A program made the position numbers and the translations under genes. A DNA stretch of 64,000 nucleotides. Source: Eubacterium sp. ER2 (GTDB taxonomy: Bacteria > Bacillota > Clostridia > Lachnospirales > Lachnospiraceae). The stretch spans positions 1 through 64,000 of the forward strand of contig NZ_JPJE01000036.1 in the NCBI RefSeq assembly GCF_000765215.1. Reading direction: 5' to 3'. Positions within the stretch are counted from its first letter, which is position 1, and each line of letters begins with the position of its first letter. The notes beneath the pieces were generated by a model that was given only the letters and a program-made list of their open reading frames with translations, made no database searches and was not told where the DNA came from. This document shows, in pieces, positions 43,652 through 50,836 of this stretch.

Positions 43652-44215
43652 CTATTTGGCCGCTCCCTGCAGACTGTGGAACACTCTGGCCCGCCCCAGC
43701 ACTCTGGCAATCGTATAGTAGAGCAGAATGTCTATGGGCAGAAGAATGGCCTCCTTCAGCATCCTGGCCGGCAGGAGCGCTCCAAAGGCATTGCCGTAGA
43801 GCACAGTGAGCCAGTAGGTGTTGAGGAGCAGATTGACAAATACCGTCACCAATGCGTTTGCCACAATGACTCTCTTCAGGCTGAGTGGGCGCTTGTAGAG
43901 CACTGCTCCGTAGATCACGCCGCCCAGGAGAGCGCTCACTGTAAACCCGGGGAAAAACGCTCCCACCGGCTTTACCAGATATTTCACGATATCAGCCAGA
44001 GCCGCCAGAAGCCCCCCTGCCGCCGGTCCGAACAGCATGCCGGTCAGCTCATTTGGGATAAAGGCAAAGCCGATCTTCAGGAAATCCCCCACCTGCACAG
44101 TGGCGTAAAAGCCGAGGACCACTGCCAGGGCCAGCATCATGGCCATAACCGAGAGCTTCCTCACATCCTGCAGCTCCCCAAGAGAGTCCGCAAACAGCTG
44201 TCTCATTTTTTTCAT
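43652..44215 (-). CDS. folT: Folate ECF transporter S component FolT
   Basis: A 187-residue membrane protein, the substrate-binding component of an energy-coupling-factor transporter that takes up folates. About six hydrophobic helices are visible; a typical segment is FAFIPNELTGMLFGPAAGG near 50-70. ATG 44215 is chosen: AAGGAGG lies 9 bases upstream, while upstream in-frame codons run through the riboswitch. The folate assignment is supported by the THF riboswitch in the leader. The shared EcfA/T module must be encoded elsewhere. Confidence 0.9.
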   Translation of the reverse strand: MKKMRQLFADSLGELQDVRKLSVMAMMLALAVVLGFYATVQVGDFLKIGFAFIPNELTGMLFGPAAGGLLAALADIVKYLVKPVGAFFPGFTVSALLGGVIYGAVLYKRPLSLKRVIVANALVTVFVNLLLNTYWLTVLYGNAFGALLPARMLKEAILLPIDILLYYTIARVLGRARVFHSLQGAAK

Positions 44216-44219
44216 AAAA

Positions 44220-44383
44220 AAATACCTCCTTTCGAAGTAGTCCTTAAAGCTACCCATAAGCAGGTATTTCTGTCTATGTGTAGCAGCGGGATGCGGAACA
44301 TGCACCGCAAGCACTCTTGCTTTTCGTCCAGCTGGCAACTCCCCGTCCATCCGGCACTTAACGCACATCTTCCTACTCTGCTT
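44220..44383 (-). ncRNA. THF riboswitch with ribosome-binding-site control
   Basis: The aptamer on the minus strand spans about 44383-44282, with GAGTAGGAAGATGTGCG, CGTTAAGTGCCGG, GGGGAGTTGCCAGC and CTTGCGGTGCATGTTCC, closed by GCAGAG...CGCTGC. These are the conserved blocks of the tetrahydrofolate riboswitch. Downstream, AAATACCT (44269-44262) is fully complementary to AGGTATTT (44227-44220), which contains part of the ribosome-binding site, so translation control is likely. Confidence 0.9.
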
Positions 44384-44408
44384 CGTCTGTTTGATTGTTT
44401 ACTGGGTC

Positions 44409-44437
44409 ATTGTAGCACACTTTCCCCGCCAGGGCAA
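44409..44437 (-). promoter_or_regulatory. Promoter of folT
   Basis: TTGCCC (44437-44432), 17 bases, TACAAT (44414-44409) on the minus strand. The -35 sits in the loop of a 10-bp perfect inverted repeat (CTTTCCCCGC 44420-44429 with GCGGGGAAAG 44442-44451). Confidence 0.55.
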
Positions 44438-44517
44438 TGCCGCGGGGAAAGATTGTCTTAATAAGCTGATCGCAGAGGCCCGTCTCGAAAGCCTGTCCTG
44501 CAATCCTGCCCCGAAAT

Positions 44518-45804
44518 CTAGTAGCTTCGGATCACGCTGCTGATCTCCTGCACAGGCTCCAGCTCTTTCAGATCCTCCAGGGCCTCGCTCATGTGGTACT
44601 CCTTCACGTCCTCGGTAACGATGACCAGCTCCGCGCTTCCCTTTGTGATCACCTTCTGCACCACCTTGGAGATGCTCACCTTGTGCCTGCCAAGCTCACC
44701 GGCAATGGCCGCCAGCACACCGGGGCGGTTGATCACCTGCATGCGGATGAAAAACTTGTTTTTCACATCCCGGAACTGCTTCACCGGCACAGAGCGGTAG
44801 CAGCCGCAGCCGATCCTTCCCGTGCAGCCGTACTCCATATTCCGCATCACGTCGATGACATCCCCCACCACTGCGCTGGCCGTGGGGAACTCCCCTGCTC
44901 CCCGCCCGTAGAACATGACGTCGTCCACCGCGTCGCCGTGGACAAAGACCGCGTTGAAGGAGCCTCTGACCGTGGCCAGGGGATGGTCCGCCGGGAGCAG
45001 CATGGGGCACACATAGGCCTCGATCTGCTCCTGCCTCTCCCTGGCAATACCCAGGAGCTTGATCACACAGTCAAATTCCTTGGCGTATTTTATATCGCTG
45101 GAGGATATTTTTGTAATCCCCTCTGTGTACACATCGTCAAAGACCACCGGAGAGTGGAAGGCTGTGGATGCCAGGATTGCCACCTTCCGCCCCGCGTCCA
45201 GCCCTTCGATGTCCGCCGTGGGGTCCGCCTCCGCGTAGCCCAGCTCCTTGGCCTTCTCAAGTGCCGCGTCAAAGTCCATGTTCTCCTCAAACATCTTGGT
45301 CAGGATATAGTTCGTCGTGCCGTTGACGATGCCCACCACATCGGAGAGCTCGTTGCCGGCCAGGCACTGCTTTAAGGGCCTGATGATGGGGATACCCCCG
45401 GCCACAGCCGCCTCAAACAGAAGATCCACTTTGTTTTCCCTGGCTGCGCTCAGCAGCTCGCTTCCATGCACAGCGATCAGATCCTTGTTTGCCGTCACCA
45501 CATTCTTCCCCGCCCGCAGAGAGCGCAGGATCATGGTTCTTGCTGGCTCTATGCCTCCCATGACCTCGATCACGATGTCAATGGAAGGGTCGTTCGCAAT
45601 CCTCTCAAAATCGTCCGTCAGCAGGGACGGGTCCACGCCCTCCCGCTTTTTATTTACATTGTGGACAAGCACAGCGCTTATCTCGAGAGAGGCTCCCGCC
45701 TTGTCCGCCAGTTCCTCTTTTCTTCTGTCAAGGAGCTTGTACACGCCGCCTCCCACTGTTCCACATCCGAGGAGCGCCGCTCTGATTGTCTTTTGTGTCT
45801 TCAT
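44518..45804 (-). CDS. hom: Homoserine dehydrogenase
   Basis: A 428-residue NAD(P)H-dependent enzyme that reduces aspartate semialdehyde to homoserine for threonine and methionine. The nucleotide loop is ALLGCGTVGGGVYKLL near 10-25. The catalytic region includes GIVNGTTNYILTKMFEENMD near 160 and EADPTADIEGLDAGRKVAIL near 195. A C-terminal ACT domain begins FFIRMQVINRPGVLAAIAGE. Apparently a single gene, with a 10-bp hairpin 67 bases after its stop that lacks a T tract. Confidence 0.96.
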   Translation of the reverse strand: MKTQKTIRAALLGCGTVGGGVYKLLDRRKEELADKAGASLEISAVLVHNVNKKREGVDPSLLTDDFERIANDPSIDIVIEVMGGIEPARTMILRSLRAGKNVVTANKDLIAVHGSELLSAARENKVDLLFEAAVAGGIPIIRPLKQCLAGNELSDVVGIVNGTTNYILTKMFEENMDFDAALEKAKELGYAEADPTADIEGLDAGRKVAILASTAFHSPVVFDDVYTEGITKISSSDIKYAKEFDCVIKLLGIARERQEQIEAYVCPMLLPADHPLATVRGSFNAVFVHGDAVDDVMFYGRGAGEFPTASAVVGDVIDVMRNMEYGCTGRIGCGCYRSVPVKQFRDVKNKFFIRMQVINRPGVLAAIAGELGRHKVSISKVVQKVITKGSAELVIVTEDVKEYHMSEALEDLKELEPVQEISSVIRSY

Positions 45805-45891
45805 GCCTTTTCTCCCTTCTTCAGTATCATGGGGTAAAGTATAGCATAATTTGCCCCCGTGCTCCAGAAAAATAATTTTTTAAAAATGTTG

Positions 45892-45920
45892 TTGACATCC
45901 GTGCAAATGTATAGTATATT
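45892..45920 (+). promoter_or_regulatory. Promoter of first tRNA-Gly
   Basis: TTGACA (45892-45897), 17 bases, TATATT (45915-45920). The same arrangement recurs before the second tRNA at 46936-46964. Confidence 0.8.
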
Positions 45921-46047
45921 ATTTCTTGTTCTGAGGAAAACAAATCAGAAATGCGACAGTGGCTCAGTTGGTAGAGTACGACCTTGCCAAGGTCGGGGTC
46001 GCGGGTTCGAGCCCCGTCTGTCGCTCTCATTTAAAAAGCGTTGAAGC
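45915..46047 (+). repeat. First copy of direct repeat around tRNA-Gly
   Basis: Promoter -10 region, tRNA and 3' flank are nearly identical to 46957-47089 (shared stretches include TATAGTATATTATTT, TTGTTCTGAGGAA and GCGTTGAAGC). The copies are 1042 bases apart. Confidence 0.8.
45953..46025 (+). tRNA. tRNA-Gly (anticodon GCC)
   Basis: A 73-base cloverleaf: acceptor GCGACAG/CTGTCGC, D-arm with GGCTCAGTTGGTAGAG, anticodon arm GACCTTGCCAAGGTC with anticodon GCC, T-arm GCGGGTTCGAGCCCCGT. The discriminator is T; CCA is not encoded. Identical to the gene at 46995-47067. Confidence 0.97.
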
Positions 46048-46078
46048 CTGATTCTTATAGTGGTTTCGACGCTTTTTC
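46033..46078 (+). terminator. Terminator of first tRNA-Gly
   Basis: AAAAAGCGTTGAAGCC (46033-46048) pairs with GGTTTCGACGCTTTTT (46062-46077) through G-T pairs, then a T-rich run. It may also serve the convergent metallophosphoesterase gene. Confidence 0.8.
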
Positions 46079-46110
46079 TTTTTTTGGTTTTCGCAGACAA
46101 CCGCTGATTG

Positions 46111-46848
46111 TTACGCGATCCTCACAATCTGTTCATATATAATAATTTCTTTATCATTAATAGCATAGTTATCGTGGTAGTGCCCCATAAACCACTTTTT
46201 AAAGACAGCCTTCTGTCTGATTTCTTCCAGATAATCTGTCAGAACATCTGGTTTATATTCACCAAGAGAATACAATAATGTGCTGCTGGTAGCACCGCAA
46301 TGAGTAACGATAAAGTCCACCCTATTATCTGTATTCGCTAAATTTTTGCGCCCTTCTTCCATTTCCTCTTGGGATGGCAATTCCTCTCTCCACCAGGATA
46401 CATGATTGACCCTGAACATCTTTTCATAATCATGTTTCCATTTCTTAATTCTGGGATCATCCTTTTCCAAAATGCCATCTTGAATATCATGGCTGCCTGC
46501 GCCGCCGAAGGTCCAGAATGCCCTTCCTTCGATATGAAAGATCTGGCCGCGCATAAGGTGGATCACGGAAGGACGGATAAAATGCACTTTCCCTCCGCGC
46601 CACTTCGCGACCGACATGGAATACAATCTGTCAAAATTTTCATGATTGCCATCTACGAACAGTGTCGTAAACGATCTGTCTTCCAGCCAGTCCAGATTGT
46701 ATTTTTCCTTCTTTGTGTCATTCCAAATTCCAAAATCCCCACAAATAATCACATAGTCCTGTTTCGTCATACTCTTTTGCTCTGGAAAAGCATTTGTATT
46801 TAGTCTGCTCATCCAGTCACCGTGAGTATCTCCCGTAATATAGATCAT
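46111..46848 (-). CDS. Metallophosphoesterase
   Basis: A 245-residue calcineurin-like phosphoesterase. The metal-binding blocks are visible: MIYITGDTHGD at the start, VIICGDFGIWN near 35, LFVDGNHENFDRLY near 63, TFGGAGSHD near 110, VTHCGATSS near 178 and WFMGHYHDN near 218. ATG 46848 is preferred (GAGGAG upstream) over a start in the tRNA leader. It lies between two copies of a tRNA-Gly repeat, on the opposite strand, and is AT-richer than its neighbours, suggesting acquisition or movement as a unit. Substrate unknown. Confidence 0.9.
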   Translation of the reverse strand: MIYITGDTHGDWMSRLNTNAFPEQKSMTKQDYVIICGDFGIWNDTKKEKYNLDWLEDRSFTTLFVDGNHENFDRLYSMSVAKWRGGKVHFIRPSVIHLMRGQIFHIEGRAFWTFGGAGSHDIQDGILEKDDPRIKKWKHDYEKMFRVNHVSWWREELPSQEEMEEGRKNLANTDNRVDFIVTHCGATSSTLLYSLGEYKPDVLTDYLEEIRQKAVFKKWFMGHYHDNYAINDKEIIIYEQIVRIA

Positions 46849-46935
46849 AAGCACTCCTCTTTGCGCATGTTTGCGCAGAAAAAAACAGCATGCAGCTGAA
46901 GTTGATTTTTGGTTGTCTAATTTCAAAAAAAGTAT

Positions 46936-46964
46936 TGACATTTCTCCTTTCATATAGTATATTA
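46936..46964 (+). promoter_or_regulatory. Promoter of second tRNA-Gly
   Basis: TTGACA (46936-46941), 17 bases, TATATT (46959-46964). Confidence 0.8.
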
Positions 46965-47089
46965 TTTTTTGTTCTGAGGAACACAAAAACGCATGCGACA
47001 GTGGCTCAGTTGGTAGAGTACGACCTTGCCAAGGTCGGGGTCGCGGGTTCGAGCCCCGTCTGTCGCTCTCATTTAGAAAGCGTTGAAGC
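46957..47089 (+). repeat. Second copy of direct repeat around tRNA-Gly
   Basis: Near-identical to 45915-46047, covering the -10 region, tRNA and the first arm of the terminator. Confidence 0.8.
46995..47067 (+). tRNA. tRNA-Gly (anticodon GCC), second copy
   Basis: Identical over 73 bases to the tRNA at 45953-46025, with the same promoter type and 3' flank. Confidence 0.97.
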
Positions 47090-47122
47090 TTGTATTTGGA
47101 CTTGCTTCAGCGCTTTTCTTTT
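47077..47122 (+). terminator. Terminator of second tRNA-Gly
   Basis: AAAGCGTTGAAGC (47077-47089) pairs with GCTTCAGCGCTTTT (47104-47117), followed by CTTTT. Confidence 0.75.
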
Positions 47123-47128
47123 AATGCC

Positions 47129-47155
47129 GTGCGGGTTCAAGTCCCATCCTCCGCT
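47129..47155 (+). pseudogene. Possible 3' remnant of another tRNA
   Basis: The stretch begins GTGCGGGTTCAAGTCCC and ends ATCCTCCGC, which looks like the T-arm and 3' acceptor strand of a tRNA. The T-stem no longer pairs at its outer positions and the 5' part is absent, so it is at most a fragment. Confidence 0.4.
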
Positions 47156-47230
47156 TTCATAAAAAGGAGCCATTGCTCTCCAGATAGATAATTATATATC
47201 TGTCTTGCAACAGCCCCATATGGTTCGTTC

Positions 47231-47497
47231 TTATGCGCTCTCGCTCTCCAGCTTTTCCACGCGCCGCCTCAGGTCATCCGTAATCTTAAGTATCAGCGTT
47301 GTATTTTCCTGCTCCAGTCTGGAAATCCTGTAGTACCGGCTCATCTCGTCCACACCGGCCTGCACCTTCTCCACCTTTTTGTCCAGCTCATCATACACTC
47401 GGCTGATTTCATCGTACAGGCTGTTTTCCTCCTTCTTTGCTGTGTTTCTGATGTTACATATCAGATACTCCCGGAAAACATCCTCCTCATCTCTCAC
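47231..47497 (-). CDS. Small coiled-coil protein, unknown
   Basis: An 88-residue, highly charged, probably helical protein (DEISRVYDELDKKVEKVQAG, LEQENTTLILKITDDLRRRV). The heptad-like pattern of Leu and Val suggests a coiled coil. The only start giving this length is GTG at 47497. A TATAAT box lies at 47514-47509 on the minus strand, so the transcript would start almost at the GTG and would be leaderless, or the real start is elsewhere. No family is recognised, and the reality of the gene is uncertain. Confidence 0.45.
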   Translation of the reverse strand: MRDEEDVFREYLICNIRNTAKKEENSLYDEISRVYDELDKKVEKVQAGVDEMSRYYRISRLEQENTTLILKITDDLRRRVEKLESESA

Positions 47498-47632
47498 TGT
47501 AAACGGATTATAACATATAAACGCTTCTATATCCAGATACTTTTCTGAGAAATATGCCTCTCACACTCTTCTGATCAATTGTCCTCACAAGCCGGAGACA
47601 AGCTGCGAACGGGGAGCTTCACGTATACAAAA

Positions 47633-47657
47633 GAGACATCCCCCGTCAGGAGATGTC
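47633..47657 (-). terminator. Terminator of aspS
   Basis: GACATC...CC (47635-47642) pairs with GG..GATGTC (47649-47657); the minus strand continues TCTTTTG. It lies 38 bases after the aspS stop. Confidence 0.65.
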
Positions 47658-47694
47658 CCTTTTATCCTATAGCTCTTATCAATCAACTGTCAGT

Positions 47695-49491
47695 CTACTG
47701 GTTCTCTTCCTCGTCCACAATGGCCAGCCCAAGCTCGTCCAGCTGCTTCTGGTCAACCGGCGTGGGAGCCTCTGTCATGAGGTCTGAGGCGTCCTTCACC
47801 TTGGGGAAGGCAATCACGTCGCGGATGCTGTCCTGCTTTGCCATGAGCATGACAAGGCGGTCCAGACCGTAGGCCAGGCCTGCGTGGGGCGGAACACCGT
47901 ACTTGAAGGCGGTCAGAAGGAAGCCGAACTGCTCCTGGGCTCTCTCCGGTGTAAAGCCCAGCACCTCGAACATCTTGCTCTGGATCTCCGGATTAAAGAT
48001 ACGGACGCTTCCGCCGCCGATCTCATTTCCGTTCAGCACGATGTCGTAGGCCTTGGCCCGCACTCTGCCCGGCTCGCTGTCGATGTACTGGAGATCCTCC
48101 TCCATGGGCATGGTGAAGGGATGGTGCATGGCTGTGTAGCGGTTCTCCTCCTCACTCCACTCAAGGAGAGGGAACTCTGTGATCCAGATGAATTTGTACT
48201 CGCTCTTGTCCAGCAGATCCATCTGACGGGCCAGCTCCAGCCGCAGATTGCCCAGCACATCCCAGACAACCTTGTTTTTGTCAGCTGCAAAGAGAAGCAG
48301 ATCGCCGTTCTCCCCCTCCATGGCATCGATGAGGGCCTTCATCTCCTCCTCTGTCATGAATTTGGCAAAGGAGGATTTCACACTCCCATCCTCCTGGATG
48401 GCAATGTAGGCAAGTCCCTTTGCGCCGAAATCCTTTGCAAAGGAGACCAGCTTGTCGATTTTCTTTCTCGGCATGCCGCCCTGTCCCTTGGCGTTGATGC
48501 CGCGGACCGTGCCGCCGTTCTCGATCGCGCCCTTGAACACGGCAAACTCGCTGTCCTTCACTGCCTCTGTCACGTCGCGAAGCTCCATGCCGAAGCGAAT
48601 ATCCGGCTTATCAGAGCCGTAGCGGTCCATGGCCTCCTGCCAGGTCATCCTTGGGATGGGAAGAGATACCTCCACGCCCAGAATCTCCCGGAACAGCTTT
48701 TCCAGGAGACGCTCATTTACATCAATGACATCATCCACGTCCACAAAGGAGAGCTCCATGTCGATCTGGGTGAACTCCGGCTGGCGGTCCGCCCGCAGAT
48801 CCTCGTCCCGGAAGCACTTTGCCAGCTGGAAATAGCGGTCGCACCCGGAGCACATGAGGAGCTGCTTGAAGAGCTGAGGAGACTGGGGCAGCGCATAGAA
48901 ATGGCCGTGGTGAATACGGCTGGGCACAAGGTAATCCCTGGCTCCCTCGGGCGTGCTGCCCACCAGCACCGGCGTCTCGATCTCCAGAAAGCCTTCGTCC
49001 GCAAGGAACTGACGGGTCAGCGTGGCCACCCGGCTCCTCATGAGAAGGTTGCGCTGCATATCCGGCCGGCGCAGATCCAGATAGCGGTATTTCAGGCGCA
49101 CCTCCTCCTTGGTCTTTGAATTCTCCTCCACCTGGAAGGGGGGCGTCTCTGCCTCAGACAGCACCCTCAGCTCCTGAGGGATGATCTCGATCTCACCGGT
49201 GGAAATATTGGTGTTGACAGCTCCGGAGCGTCTCTCCACCTTTCCCACGATGGCTACCACGTACTCTGCCCGGAGCTTTGCCGCCTTCTCGAGAAGAGCG
49301 CTGTCTGTCTTGCCCTCCTCAAACACTGCCTGTATGATCCCGGAGCGGTCTCTCACGTCCACAAAGTCTAGACCTCCTTTGTTCCGGTTTTTCTGCACCC
49401 AGCCCATGATGGTGACTGTCTCGCCGATATTGGCGGCAGACAGCTCGCCGCAGCGGTGGGTCCTCTTTAAGCCCTGCATTGACTCTGCCAT
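47695..49491 (-). CDS. aspS: Aspartyl-tRNA synthetase
   Basis: A 598-residue bacterial-type class II synthetase. An OB-fold anticodon domain occupies about 15-105 (VTIMGWVQKNRNKGGLDFVD). The catalytic domain has ALPQSPQLFKQLLMCSGCDR and RYFQLAKCFRDEDLRADRQP with motif 2, an inserted GAD domain at about 290-430, and motif 3 AGLAYGLDRLVMLM near 545. It aminoacylates tRNA-Asp. First partner in the aspS-hisS pair that lies downstream of hemZ in this block. Confidence 0.98.
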   Translation of the reverse strand: MAESMQGLKRTHRCGELSAANIGETVTIMGWVQKNRNKGGLDFVDVRDRSGIIQAVFEEGKTDSALLEKAAKLRAEYVVAIVGKVERRSGAVNTNISTGEIEIIPQELRVLSEAETPPFQVEENSKTKEEVRLKYRYLDLRRPDMQRNLLMRSRVATLTRQFLADEGFLEIETPVLVGSTPEGARDYLVPSRIHHGHFYALPQSPQLFKQLLMCSGCDRYFQLAKCFRDEDLRADRQPEFTQIDMELSFVDVDDVIDVNERLLEKLFREILGVEVSLPIPRMTWQEAMDRYGSDKPDIRFGMELRDVTEAVKDSEFAVFKGAIENGGTVRGINAKGQGGMPRKKIDKLVSFAKDFGAKGLAYIAIQEDGSVKSSFAKFMTEEEMKALIDAMEGENGDLLLFAADKNKVVWDVLGNLRLELARQMDLLDKSEYKFIWITEFPLLEWSEEENRYTAMHHPFTMPMEEDLQYIDSEPGRVRAKAYDIVLNGNEIGGGSVRIFNPEIQSKMFEVLGFTPERAQEQFGFLLTAFKYGVPPHAGLAYGLDRLVMLMAKQDSIRDVIAFPKVKDASDLMTEAPTPVDQKQLDELGLAIVDEEENQ

Positions 49492-49570
49492 TTTCTCTCT
49501 TCTCCTTTTTATTTATTTCTGCATATTCTCTGTCCGTACACTCCGCGCCCGCAAAGTTTCCATGTATCCT

Positions 49571-50836
49571 CTACAGTCTGTCCACGGAGTCCGCGTAGCA
49601 GTCCACGATGGTCCCGTAGCCCTCCTGCGTGAGCTGCTCCTTCTGGAACTTCTTGTTCTTCTTCATGTTGGCCACAAGCACCTGCTTTCCAGCCTTCCGA
49701 TCCTCCCTCGCCAGGGAGAGCACTTTGAGAACGCCCTCTTTTGGCATGTTCTTCTCCATCAGATAGGCCTTCTTCTCCCCCTTTGAGGGAACCTGGTAGC
49801 CGTTCTCAAGGAGCAGCATGACGATGCGCTCAAAGCCGATGGAAAATCCGCAGGCAGGGGTGTCCTGACCGGTAAATTTTCCGATCATCTTGTCATAGCG
49901 GCCGCCGCCTGCCACGGAGCCCCCGAAGTCGTCCATGACCACCTCAAAAATAGTGCCCGTGTAGTAGGACTGCCCCCGCACCATGGTAGGGGTGAAGCGG
50001 ATCTTAAACTCCGCCTCCTTTGCGGTCTCCACACTGGACATGATCATCTCCATGCTCTCTGCGGTCTCGTCGCTCAAATAGTCTCCCAGCTTCTCCTTCA
50101 GGAAGCGGATGCCGCTGACATCCTGGGGTGTCTGGTCAAAGAGTCCCAGGTAGGTATCCACATTTTCCTTTGTGTAGCCCAGCTCCATCAGCTCCCGGCC
50201 CACGGCCTCGGGACCGATCTTGTCCATCTTGTCCAGGATGATGAAAACCTCGTCGTAATCCTCCTCGGCAAATCCGCTGTAGGCTGCCATGGCCTTCAAG
50301 ATATTCCGGTCGTTGATGCAGACAGTAAAATTCTCAAATCCCATTTTCCCCAGCATGGCCGTGGTGGCAAGGATCAGCTCGATCTCCGCCAGATTGCCGG
50401 CCTCCCCGAGGATGTCGATGTCACACTGCACGAACTGGCGGAAACGGCCCTTCTGGGGACGGTCAGCCCGCCATACATTTCCGATCTGCAGCGCCTTGAA
50501 GGGGGAGGGAAGCTCGCTTACGTGGTTGGAATAGTATCTGGCGAGGGGGACTGTCAGGTCATAGCGCAGACCGCCGTCCACCACGTCGCTCTCCTCCTGG
50601 GCCTCCTTTATCTTCAGCTTCTCTCCTCTTTTCAGGATCTTGAAGATCAGCTTCTCATTGTCTCCGCCCTGCTTGCTGCACAGATTTTCAATGTGCTCCA
50701 CACAGGGGGTCTCCATGGACATAAATCCATAGGTCTTGTAAGTGTCTTTGATCATCTGGATCACGTAATCCCTGATCTCCATCTCACGGGGAAGAATGTC
50801 CTTCATGCCCGTGACCGGCTTTTTCTTCAGCGCCAT
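49571..50836 (-). CDS. hisS: Histidyl-tRNA synthetase
   Basis: A 421-residue class II synthetase. Motif 2 appears in NVWRADRPQKGRFRQFVQCD near 115, histidine-binding residues in YYTGTIFEVVMDDFGGSVAG near 310 and motif 3 in ACGFSIGFERIVMLLLENG near 345. ATG 50836 is preferred to 50842 because the AAGGAGA site needs the extra spacing. It overlaps the 3' end of hemZ by 10 bases and sits 79 bases before aspS, a common clostridial arrangement. Confidence 0.96.
   Translation of the reverse strand: MALKKKPVTGMKDILPREMEIRDYVIQMIKDTYKTYGFMSMETPCVEHIENLCSKQGGDNEKLIFKILKRGEKLKIKEAQEESDVVDGGLRYDLTVPLARYYSNHVSELPSPFKALQIGNVWRADRPQKGRFRQFVQCDIDILGEAGNLAEIELILATTAMLGKMGFENFTVCINDRNILKAMAAYSGFAEEDYDEVFIILDKMDKIGPEAVGRELMELGYTKENVDTYLGLFDQTPQDVSGIRFLKEKLGDYLSDETAESMEMIMSSVETAKEAEFKIRFTPTMVRGQSYYTGTIFEVVMDDFGGSVAGGGRYDKMIGKFTGQDTPACGFSIGFERIVMLLLENGYQVPSKGEKKAYLMEKNMPKEGVLKVLSLAREDRKAGKQVLVANMKKNKKFQKEQLTQEGYGTIVDCYADSVDRL

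Noticed and set aside
44420-44451. 10-bp perfect inverted repeat considered as hom terminator
   Set aside because: No T tract follows on the minus strand, and the folT promoter overlaps it, so it is only mentioned under the promoter.
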